The notes below the pieces were generated by a model that saw only the letters and a program-made list of their open reading frames with translations, searched no databases and had not been told where the DNA came from. The position numbers and the translations under genes are program-made. Shown piece after piece: positions 26,401-35,872 of a stretch of 64,000 bases of DNA. Source of the DNA: Siphlonurus alternatus. Its lineage: Eukaryota; Arthropoda; Insecta; Ephemeroptera; Siphlonuridae. The stretch lies in assembly GCA_949825025.1 (NCBI GenBank), contig OX463785.1, positions 18,229,971 to 18,293,970 of the forward strand. The letters run 5' to 3'. Every line of letters begins with the position of its first letter. Within the stretch, counting starts at the first letter, position 1.

Positions 26401-27417
26401 TGAACTATCAACCTCAATTTTTTTTACTGCAATAATGGATAGAGCAAGCAAAGTTATGCCACTCTGATTTTTTTCAGATTTTTTAGAGCCCGGGAACTAC
26501 TTTTAAAAAATTATTAAAAGTCCTTTTTGTGATGTCACGCGGCGGCAAGTCCTATCTTTTTCTCAAGGAGTGGCATCTCGTGACGTCACAACAATAACTT
26601 TCAATCATTTCTTAAAAATTGTTCTCGGGCTCTAAAAAATCGGAAAAAATCAGGGTACTGTAGCATAACTTTGCACGCTCGCTCTATCCATTTCTGCAAT
26701 AAGAAAAATTTAGGTCGGTACTCCATTCAATATTCATTTTTGTAAGAGAAACTCACAACAAAACCGTTGAGTACTGTGCTGTAAACTTACGTTGTTTCAT
26801 AAAAGTTTTGAATCTCAAAGATCATTCCCTCGGAGATGGCATTTCGGAAGTAGGTGATGAATTTCTTGACGGTCTCGGGTATCTTGTTGAAGTACTGTCG
26901 GTCGTACTCAAGGTCGAGGTGGGGGTCTCCCGTATGTTGCTCGTACTCCGCACCCGCACCGCCGGAGTACCCGTACGGCTCAAAGCCGCTCTGAAATACA
27001 ACATGTTATATTGTTACTGCAGTGTAGATTGAAATATCTCCAGTCCACTTTCTCATTAAATATCATTATTCAAGAGTCAATATCAGACACTTAAATGAAC
27101 AGAAATTTCAGTGTGTTTTATTGATTGATAAAAAAAAAAAATGCTGTTACTGTATAATAACAAAGGAAAGGGCATATTTTGGTGATCTGGCAAGTCAATA
27201 TATCTTATAAGAGAAAAAATAAGCTAGAGAATAATATAATTAATTTGTTTACTGTTCTTTTGACGGGATTGTATGTACGTGTTGGATGGAGACAGGTGTA
27301 AAAAAAAATATTGGGACCATGCATGTGTGTGGTGTCAAAAAACGCTTCGTAGCAAATTATAAAAAATCAAAAAGACATTTTTCTTACCGGATCAGCATAA
27401 TCGTCATTACCGTACAT
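18808..27417 (-). CDS. EIF3L: Eukaryotic translation initiation factor 3 subunit L (11 coding exons, 563 aa)
   Basis: Coding exons, 5' to 3' on the minus strand, are 27417-27388, 26990-26791, 25792-25708, 25259-25133, 24689-24463, 23791-23615, 22660-22496, 21945-21799, 21262-21105, 20444-20204 and 18942-18808 (TGA). All have GT/AG junctions and matching phases; they total 1692 nt. The 563 residues match the roughly 564 of human eIF3L. Family blocks visible are [15 protein letters not shown] (exon 2), [20 protein letters not shown] (exon 4), [12 protein letters not shown] then [13 protein letters not shown] (exons 5-6), [20 protein letters not shown] (exon 6), [10 protein letters not shown] (exon 7) and [10 protein letters not shown] (exon 10). 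The last exon has [16 protein letters not shown]. The PCI domain covers about residues 330-525. The protein is a cytoplasmic subunit of eIF3, which binds the 40S ribosome and recruits mRNA. Exon 10 has an Ala-rich insertion (about residues 457-475) between LATFMAQQ and the [10 protein letters not shown] region. Several introns contain MITEs. Confidence 0.96.
19948..20142. mobile_element. Short TIR element in eIF3L last intron
   Basis: The ends are TACAGTAAAAACTTGTTATT and its inverse AATAACAAGTTTTTACTGTA. Internal direct motifs ACTTGATATAAGGTA occur twice near 20067-20095. The CAGTAAAAACTTGTTAT-type end and terminal TA suggest a Tc1/mariner or pogo-like MITE; this class is inferred. No coding capacity. 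Confidence 0.6.
21475..21733. mobile_element. Foldback MITE family C, copy 1 (eIF3L intron 8)
   Basis: It shares with the copy at 22139 the terminal TTTGAATAGAGA-type motif, a TATTGAGTT-like block and an internal AAAGACATTGTGAC segment followed by GATGTCACAGC near 21632. The arms are diverged. It lies in the intron between eIF3L exons 8 and 9. Confidence 0.5.
22139..22446. mobile_element. Foldback MITE family C, copy 2 (eIF3L intron 7)
   Basis: The ends are CTTTCATT/AATGAAAG, with TATTGCACATTTGGATAGAG inward and TCCAAATATGCAATA at the other side. Inner arms contain TGACGTCATAGTCATGCAA and TTGCATGACTATGACGTCAT, giving a strong central hairpin with two CRE palindromes. It lies in eIF3L intron 7 and shares its terminal motif loosely with families A and B. 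Confidence 0.65.
23041..23419 (+). mobile_element. Probable tRNA-derived SINE fragment with (ATT)n tail
   Basis: At 23068-23090 there is a T-arm-like hairpin: an 8-bp stem GGGTGTGG/CCACACCC with a 7-base loop GTTCAAA, giving a perfect RNA polymerase III box B (GGTTCAAACC, 23075-23084). The body runs to a clean (ATT)n tail at 23389-23419. A convincing box A was not found, so the copy is probably 5' truncated. It lies in the intron between eIF3L exons 6 and 7, on the strand opposite the gene. Confidence 0.5.
23458..23536. mobile_element. Truncated family B MITE end
   Basis: One terminus only: AAAAAAATCAGGGCAATATA, CCCTCTATTATTTCTGCAAT, then TTTCATGCAGGGTGTCCATT, matching the right end of the copies at 17065 and 51785. 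It directly follows the SINE tail, so the SINE may have inserted into it. Confidence 0.5.
25964..26325. mobile_element. TTAA-bounded palindromic MITE family F (eIF3L intron 2)
   Basis: TTAA is at both borders (25964-25967, 26322-26325). Inverted ends are AGGAGGGGAACCGCTTCAGC and GCTGAAGCGGTTCCCCTCCT. Long arms continue through TTCAAAAAGCGCGCCAAAGA and its inverse, around a centre with GGGCTTATGACG and CTTGACGTCATAATCCC. It lies in the intron between eIF3L exons 2 and 3. A piggyBac-like origin is inferred from TTAA. Confidence 0.75.
26401..26727. mobile_element. Foldback MITE family A, copy 2 (eIF3L intron 2)
   Basis: It has the family A signature: ATGGATAGAG, GCAAAGTTATGCCACTCTGA, GAGCCCGGGAACT, then a core ending TGACGTCACA and the inverse arm to GGTACTCCATT. 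It lies 75 bases after the family F element in the same intron. Ends are more diverged than in copies 4 and 5. Confidence 0.75.
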
Positions 27418-27829
27418 GTTTACACAATAATTTGTTTAGTTTTTATCACAAATTATGTATAAAAACGTAAAAATCTGGTAGACACAAACGTGATGCCGGT
27501 ACACGAGTTTTTACCGGAAACTACGCTCAGCTGTCGGATGTTTCCTGTTGTCTGCTCTGGCGCCATATTTCAAAATTATTAAAAATTTTATTTTTATTAT
27601 TTTTTTTTTATTTCTTCTCCTACCCTATATTTTGGTTTAAAAAAAATTAAAGAGGCAATGCAATAATTACCGGATATTCTCTTTTTAATTTCAAAGCAAA
27701 TGTAGCAACAAATTCGAATTAAAAATAATTAAAAAAATTTACAACACAAATTTCGAAATCAGCTGATTGCCAAAATAAAAATCTATTTTCAGTTTGACCT
27801 GTGATTTACAAGCTTCAAAAACTGTGAAA
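27418..27829. promoter_or_regulatory. Divergent eIF3L / ABHD11 promoter region
   Basis: A 412-bp spacer separates two start codons that point away from each other. It contains GGCGCCATATTTC at about 27559-27571, which fits a YY1-type site (CGCCATNTT), and several ACCGGA cores (about 27512, 27668) that could bind ETS factors. No TATA box is apparent at either end. Bidirectional use is inferred from layout. Confidence 0.5.
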
Positions 27830-30800
27830 ATGTTAGTGGATTACAGTATGAATAGACTTTCTCAAAGCCTAATATCTAGAAATATTAGAAAACTTAATAT
27901 AAACTCGGCTAAACTTATATCAAATGATGTAGTCTCATCCAAAAGTGACAGGTAATTTTTTGACATTTTTTTGACACACATCTTGTAACAAATTTTTAAC
28001 ATTTTCTATGTGTATCACACTTAATATCTTATTATTTTTCTTACAGAGTACATCCTATACAGATGGCCTATTCATCTTATGAATCAACAAAACCAAAAGC
28101 TTACCCAGAACCTTGCCCAGTTATTATTATGCATGGTCTTTTAGGTTCAAAATCAAACTGGAGATCATTATCGAAAATGCTGCATGTTAAGACACAGAGA
28201 AAGGTATAATCAATTCCATGAGCTGCTTGATTGCTTCTTACATTGTTGACGTTTTCAGATTATTGCGGTGGATGCTCGTAACCATGGCGATAGCCCTCAC
28301 GATGAGCATCTCAGTTACTCTCACTTGGCGGAAGATACGAGGGCACTCATGAATGGACTCAAGATTCCAAAGGCTTCTCTTGTGGGTCACAGCATGGGAG
28401 GAAGAGCTATGATGCTCACGGCACTCAACTATGTAAGTTATATTAATTTGAAACATGCTCGCCTAGTCTATAGAAGAAAATGACTCATGAGCAGTTAAAA
28501 TAAAATTGGATCAATTAACATGGAGATCTGGCTTACAGTTTTGTCATATACACTCAGTTCCGCATGTTCTTTCACAGCCTGAGATGGTGAGCAGCCTCAT
28601 TGTGGTGGACATCTCGCCAGTGGGCACCAGCCGCAGCATCCACCTGATCGCCACCTTCCTAGAAGCGATGAAACGTGTTGAGCTGCCCCCCGGAGTGCCC
28701 CTCCTCACTGCCAAGAAGTACGCAGACACCCAGCTCAGCAAAGTCGTGCACGTGAGTCAGACAACTTCAGTTACTAATGTTTTAATAATAATGAAAAAAA
28801 AAGCTTCCATATTTTTCCTACATTTATTATGACTACCCTGAAATAAATTTTATTGCTTGTTTTTTTTATTGTTATAAAACTTTTCTGAATTGATTATCAT
28901 AACACTACCAATTACATAAATACATTGTTACTGTAAATCCTTCCTGCACCCTCTGAATTTAACATGGGTATAATAACATAAAGACCTGTTTTAAAAAAAA
29001 CAAAATACTGAAAACTTAAATTAAGCAATTTTATTTATATATATTTATGGTCACAATCATCTTCTTATGAATATATATAATAGATTTTTTTTTTTTCCTT
29101 TTAATCAATGATGAATGGGAAGTCAAATTAAACTTGTTTCTCGCAGGAGGTTGGCATCCGTCAGTTCCTGCTGACCAACCTGGTGGAGGCGGAGGGCGGT
29201 GGCTGCAAGTGGAGGGTCAACCTGGACGTGATCCAGCGCTGCTTCGCCCGCCACGTCGCGGACTTTCCCCCCGTCAGCCGAGTCTACAAGGGACCAACCC
29301 TCTTCATTGCGGGCGCACAGTCAGACTACATCAGGTACGAGATGGTCTCAGCAGTATCATTGACAGTTGTAAGCTGCAATATTTTAATATTTATATATTA
29401 TACTTGATTTTTTTTTTAAAGGAGATTGAGATGCAAAAACTAAAATTCAAAATTTAATTCCAAGCTACTTTACTTTATTGTTTCTCAGAATTTACTGCAA
29501 TTTTGTGATAATTTGTAAGAATCTTACAATACCCTTTAAATCAGGGAGTGGAACCGGTCGCCTTTTTAAGCGGATCCGAGATCCGGATCCGCTTGTTTAA
29601 AAAGCGGTTCTGAAAAACCGGTTCCAGATCCCCTTGTTTAAAAAGCGAATCCGAAGATCCGGATCCGGATCCCCTTTTTAAAAAAGCGGTTCCGAGGATC
29701 TGGATCCGGATCCCCTTATTTTAAAAGGGGATCCGGTTCTGTGCGGTTCCGGATCCGGTTCTGATATATATATATATATATTTTTTTTTTTCGTGTGTTC
29801 AAATTATCTACCTTCCGCGGCATATTTAGTACAAATTTTTGTATAAAATATATTATAATATAATATTTTCTTTTTTGCATGTCGTCTTGGTAAATTTCTG
29901 ACTGTAGCCATGTTAATCACCATGCCTTGTATTATTATAATTTTTAACAATTTAGTAATTTCTCACGCAACATGGTGATTACTGATTAACAAGGCCGCAA
30001 AGGTAAATTTTACTAAATTTTCATTAGCCGAGGCGACGAGCGTACACTGCATTCAACTAAAAATGTAACATCACTGAATCTATTGCAGTCAACAGTTGGA
30101 GAGTTGCTTGCAGCAGGTCCAAATAAAGAGCAGGTATCGAGACTCAAAAAACAAAATAAGTGACCAATGCAATGACAGTGTCGAGGAAGAGGAAGAAACG
30201 GATAATAAAAAGAGATCGGAAATCCCGATCGCGCGGTAAAAGCCGTAAGGGGATCCTGTCCATGAATTTTAATTATTTAATAAAAAAATTATTCTATAAT
30301 ATAAATTTATGAAATATAAATACTAATGAAATATTATAAAATATATATAATATATAACCATATATTATATATAATATTTTTAAAAAGTTTAAAATAAAAA
30401 TTTTAACTTTTTTAAATAGTTTAATTTTATAATTTAAAATTTAAAAATATAAAATTAAATAGTTAAAGAGCGGGATCCCCTTTATTAATTTTGTTACAAA
30501 AGCGGATCCAAGGATCCGGATCCCCTTTTTTAAAAAGCGGTTCCGAAGATCCGGATCCCCTTTTAAAAAATGCGGTTCCGTTTGGATCTGGATCCGGATT
30601 TCCTCGATTTTTAGCGGTTCTCAACCGGATCCGGTTCCACTCCCTGCTTTAAATAGCATGGAAATTGAAGAATATGCATCTTATATTTCAGTGCTACTAT
30701 TTTTCTTTTTCTAATGTTTTAAAATTATTATTACTAGAGACACAGTGCTCACTCAAATAAATTGTTAGAGAATTTGTGTACATTTTGTATTTATTTAGGA

Positions 30801-31061
30801 ACTAAATAAATAGAAAGATTTGAATTTGAAATTTTTATCTGTATTTGTGTAGGCTCATGAGCTTTCGTTTCTTAGTTAAACTGATATAAATAAATAACCC
30901 CTTTTGTGTACAGGTCTGAAGAACACCCTGCCATCAAAAAACTGTTCCCCGCGGCAGAGTTTGTCAGCGTACAAGGTGCGGGTCACTGGGTACATTCTGA
31001 CCAACCAGCCGAGTTCATCCAATTAGTCGGTAACTTTCTGTTACGACCGGGCAACCAATGA
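27830..31061 (+). CDS. ABHD11: ABHD11-like alpha/beta hydrolase (6 coding exons, 320 aa)
   Basis: Coding exons are 27830-27951, 28047-28203, 28259-28432, 28578-28751, 29147-29334 and 30914-31061 (TGA). All have GT/AG junctions and compatible phases; the total is 963 nt. The fold's key elements are visible: oxyanion-loop HGLLGS at residues 70-75, DARNHGDSP at 98-106, nucleophile elbow GHSMGG with Ser138, acid Asp269 in AGAQSDYIR, and His296 in VQGAGHWVH. These order and spacing features, and about 320 residues, fit ABHD11 (WBSCR21), a mitochondrial serine hydrolase linked to 2-oxoglutarate dehydrogenase lipoylation. The N-terminus (MLVDYSMNRLSQSLISRNIR) is rich in Arg/Ser with few acids, consistent with a mitochondrial presequence. 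It is head to head with eIF3L. Intron 5 (1.6 kb) contains a complete hAT-type element. Confidence 0.95.
29542..30646. mobile_element. Complete non-autonomous hAT element (1105 bp) in ABHD11 intron 5
   Basis: Terminal inverted repeats CAGGGAGTGGAACCGG/CCGGTTCCACTCCCTG are flanked on both sides by the same 8 bases, CTTTAAAT (29534-29541 and 30647-30654). CAG-type ends with an 8-bp target duplication are diagnostic of hAT transposons. Subterminal zones (29560-29760 and 30470-30615) are packed with AAAAGCGGTTCCGAAGATC and GGATCCGGATCCCCTTTT repeats, likely transposase-binding sites. No transposase frame is seen. The middle (about 29890-30060) seems to contain a smaller nested element that resembles 23908-24000. 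Confidence 0.88.
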
Positions 31062-31658
31062 GAAGCAAGCATAGTGTGATATTATTATTATTATTTATTC
31101 CGTAATAACACAATCCTTATGTACATAGTTCATATAAAGCTTTATTATATTGTTGATTAATTATAGCTGTTAGCAAAATTTCTTGATTTAATACACATCA
31201 AAGTTCCACTTATTAATTACTGTAAAAACTTGTGATTTTTTAATATATTTCTTCTTTAATGATTAACAATTTATGTATAATATTTGGCTTGATAAACAAA
31301 GTTGTTTTAAATCATATGATTATTTCCTAGTGTTTACAATAGATTTTTAAACACACACAACATACATTACTTCATACATACTTTGGAATTAAAACAAAAA
31401 AATACTGAAATTTATTATTTGTTGCATCACCTTATTATTGTTATAACTTTAGTACATAAAAATGCACTCCAATTTTATTGTTGTTATTATGTATCAGTAA
31501 TTTTTTAAATAATATTTTGATAGACTATAACAAAAAAAAATATTAACACAGTTCAGTATTGAACAAATAGTCATTATAAGTTTGCTATTAAGTCCACACA
31601 CTCAAGACAGCATATTTTTGCTACAGTCTATCATATTGTAGCATTTTAATAACAAATA

Positions 31659-31987
31659 AAGTATCGACCCCATTTTTTTTTTTTTTTTTTTTTGTTGCAG
31701 AAATGGATAGTGGTTGCAAAGTTATGCAACCTTGATTTTGTTCAGATTTTTAGAGCCCGGGAACTATTTTTAAAAAATTATTTAAAGTTCTTTTTGTGAT
31801 GTCACGAGACGCCGCTCCTTAAGAAAAAGATAGGACCTGCCGCAGCGTGACATCACAAAAAGGACTTTCAATAATTTTTTAAAAATACTTCCCGGACTCT
31901 AAAAAATCTGAAAAAAATCAGGGTAACATAACTTTTCACCCTCTATCCATTTCTGCAATAAAAAAAAATTGAGGTCAATACTCCATT
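31659..31987. mobile_element. Foldback MITE family A, copy 3
   Basis: It has signature ends (AAATGGATAG near 31700; CTATCCATTTCTGCAATA near 31943) and symmetric arms to GATGTCACGAGACGCCGCTC. Its core reads in the opposite direction to copies 1, 2 and 4, which simply reflects insertion orientation. A run of about 22 T occurs at its left end. Confidence 0.75.
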
Positions 31988-32300
31988 CACCTTTAAGCCA
32001 TATAAACCTTTCTTGGAATGAATGTGTATGTAGGGAAAAATATAATGTGATAAATTCCAAGTATACAATACATTTTTATTAAGATAGAAGGGGTTTTTCA
32101 TTGAATAGTTTATGATTGTGATCAAAATGAAGCACTTTTCTTTTTGACTCAAATAGTACAATCATCCCAGAAAAGTTCCATAGACAACAGATGAACATGG
32201 TGATAATGTATTATTCAAAAAATTCATCAACATTATAGCTATTTGTAAGTCAGGGATTTTTCTGGGGATGAAAACCAACAAGGAATTTTCTTTGTTACTT

Positions 32301-32663
32301 TAAGGGTAAGAAAATATGTCCAATGTTAAAAAATTTCCACACATGAAATTTATGAAACATGATCTTAAAATGTTCTCCTTTACATCCCCTATTAGTAGCT
32401 AAAATATAAGGTATACAACAAAGTTCATCTCTATTTCTTGAGTTAATAATGTTTAAAGTTGACTAATTTAACATTGAATTTTCATTTCTCCATGTTAAAG
32501 TAGTCAAAACTTAGAAAATTCATAACTCGAAAACTAGATCGAATTTGTGTACCTGATATTTTAGCTACTGATAAGGGATGTAGAGGAGAACATTTTAAGA
32601 TATGTTTCATAATTTTCATGTGTGGAAATTTTTTTATTATTGGGCAAATTATCTTACCCTTCA
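32301..32663. mobile_element. Palindromic MITE family D, copy 2
   Basis: The left border is TTAAGGGTAAG; the right border is CTTACCCTTCA, where TTAA has mutated. Arms carry the family motif AACTCGAAAACTAGATCGAA and GTACCTGATATTTTAGC. It is more diverged than the copy at 17534. It lies within or next to the VPS33A 3' UTR. Confidence 0.7.
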
Positions 32664-32753
32664 GTGTATTGATTTTACATTTCAAATAAATGTACAATTC
32701 TAATCGTACAGAGTGAATGACACATGATTGATGTTGGAAGATTAGCTGACTTG

Positions 32754-35700
32754 TTACTTGACAGTTTTCTCCGGGGTAAGTTGCTCCATGAGAGATCTGA
32801 TAAAAGAGTTTCCGTTGATAAGCTTGGTGGTTGCAATGACAAACTCCACCGGAGCTGTAAACAAATGTGATCTTGTCAGGAACTAATAAACATACTGAAA
32901 ATAATAAAATTTATTCTTGTTTTCTTATTTGGAAGTGAAAAGTATATTTTTTTCTTAAAAAATAGTCACAATTTTCATTCTTTATGTAGAAAAAAATTAT
33001 AAAAAAAAATAGAAATTAAGAAGGTAGAATTTATTTTAAATAACAATAATAATCCGATTCATATTTCACACCAAAAATATTACTTACAGTTAGTACAGTA
33101 CTTTCAGAAAAGAGCAGATTATTTATTTAATTAATTAATTTTTTAATAGATCTATTACAGATGCCATGCTGTTACCACTATCTTATTCCAAAAGAGCAAT
33201 ACGGCTTTATGCCAGGACGTTCCACAATACAAGCTGTATCCACAGTATATAATCAAATTAAACTAGCATTGGAGAAGCCAAAGGGTCATTTATATATTGC
33301 TTTTGTAGACTTCAGAAAAGCTTTTGATTCGGTCAATAGGAATTTGCTCATTGAAAAGCTGAAGTCATTTAAAGTAATTCCTTCTGAAATTTTGAATATC
33401 TTAGCTGTTATTCTAAATATCAATTATGTACGTGTTCAAGATCGCTTATCATGTTCTAGTAATATTATTCAATCTAACGGAGTTTTGCAAGGAGACCCGA
33501 GCAGCTCTCTTCTTTTCAATCTTTTTACTGCAGATATAACTGAGATTACAAAAGATATAAACTGTGAAAATGAAAATGATCAAGTCGTACTAAATTTATA
33601 TGCAGATGATCTTGCTATTATTTCAAAGAGCAAAGTCAAGCTACAAAAAGCGCTAAATAATCTATCCATCTGGGCCAAAACAAATGGTCTAGAAATTAAC
33701 ACAGAGAAAACCAAGGTTGTTAAGTTTAGAAGAGGCGGACCGTTATGCAAAAACGATGAAATTTATTGTGACGGTCAAAAGATTGAATTTCTAAATTCAT
33801 TTAAATATCTTGGCATAATACTTCAAATGACAGGGCTTTCTTTTTCTAAACATATAACAGAAAGATGTAAGAACGCTATCACTGTTATGTACACTATCTC
33901 AGGGCTGTCTGGTCTATCCGTCAAAACAGGGCTCAAACTGTTCAATTTAAAAGTCGCCCCTGTGGCTACTTATGGTATTGAAATTGTATGGCCTCATTTA
34001 TCTGTATCCGATTTTGATAAATTAGAATCAGTAAAAGCCATGTTTGTTAAAAGATTACTGTGTCTGTCAAAATTTACCGAAACTAGACTGGCCTATAAAC
34101 TGATAGATTCCAATTATTTTATTACAGAAATCAAAGAAATGTTTAAACTTCCAACGACAGATCAATATTCCAATTTTATAGCTGTCAGGAATCAAAAAGC
34201 TCAGGATATTAATCCTGAGTTTTACAGCACTGATGCTATGACATGTAAATATTGGTGTCTGCCCCAATTGGATAGATCCAATGTTAGAAATGTTTTAACT
34301 CGCCAGGCTGTTCACGGCTTCCATTATCTAATTTGTAAATCTTCTGGTTATCATAAAGCTGAACAATCTTGTGTATGTAAATTATGTAATGAATATTGTA
34401 GCCAATATCATTTAAATATCTGTAAATCTAGAATTAAGTCTATTAGCGATTATGCCAGGGGAGATTTCATATAGTCTATAGATTTTGAATAGCAATGAAG
34501 CAATAAGTTTTTTATTCTATCTATTTTCTATGTCATATTTTGTCTTATATATATGTGATTATATATATGATATATTATTATTATGATGTAACAGGCTGTT
34601 AGTATCATCTGTTATTTTATTTTATATTGTTTTATTATCATTTTCTATTGTTCTATTATTCTGTAACTATTATATATGTTTTGTATGTATGTTTTATGTG
34701 TTCTATTGTAATGTTTTTCTATAATGTATGTTTCTAGTGCTGTTAATATGTACACTTTCTGTGTTTAATAAAAGACTAATAATTATGTTTTGCATGATAC
34801 AGTATGTTATGTTTCTATAATCTTTTGTTAAAAAGTTTTTTATGACTATGCAAATCAATGTCAATGTATTTAAATATATGTAACAATTACTGTATTAATT
34901 ATTATTAACATATTAATAGTATTATATGTAATATATGTATTATTTGTTAACTATATAGTAGTTAAAGAACCACCAAAAAGGTCATCATCCTTTTTCTACC
35001 TATTACCCTGCCTCGAGTTTCAAGCTCATAGGGGTGTATCCCGGTAAAACAAAACAAAAAATATATGGTGTTTGATCCATAAATATCTACCAAGTTTCGT
35101 ATATTTAATAATGAAACTATGATACTCACTTTCTTCCTGCTGGGCGAGGAATCTCAGGGCTGATATCTCAGCGAAGGTGCAGCCACCAAGGAAGAAGACG
35201 AGAACCACTCGCGGAATCTCGGACTGAGGGGAGCTAAGAGCGTCTGTCGAGAGAGTAGGAATGTGAATGTCAGTTAATGTTAGCATGGTAGCATTGTTTT
35301 AGTGTTTGGTCGTTCTTTCCAGCAGTGGACAGTGAAAAATCTACTCTGCTTAAAATTTGAAATGAAATTACTATATTAGAAAAAAAAAAGTTATGATTAA
35401 TAAATTTAAATATTTATTAAATTATTTATTTATACTGTTATAATTTATCATATTATTTAGACTTCATTGCTGTACACTGTAAATTCTGAGTTTGAATTTA
35501 TTTACTGTATAGTAGGTACTGCATGGTAAAGAGTACAATCTACACTTTAAGGGTACGATAACACGAAACATTGATTGTTGTAGTTCCATTTAATTAACAT
35601 GTAAACCTTAGCAACCTCATAATAATTCTGAATTTTTTTTTAGAGACAGTTCTTGGCACCAAAAAAATGTGGAAAAAATTTCAAAACAATCGGACGATCC

Positions 35701-35841
35701 AGTTTTTTTAAATTAATTTCTTAGTTTAGGTCTCCATGGGAAAGACCTATAATGAAAATTTAAAAAATTAATTTAAAAAAATTGGATCGTCCGATTGTTT
35801 TGAAATTTTTTCTACATTTTTTTGGTGCTAAGAAGTCTCTC

Positions 35842-35872
<31 letters not shown>

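Larger units (their letters stand above)
31062..32753. other. Convergent spacer between ABHD11 and VPS33A
   Basis: Both genes end toward this 1.7-kb interval. A possible ABHD11 poly(A) signal AATAAA is at 31655-31660. Family A copy 3 (31659-31987) and a family D element (32301-32663) fill much of it, the latter only about 90 bases beyond the VPS33A stop. No gene seen. Confidence 0.6.
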
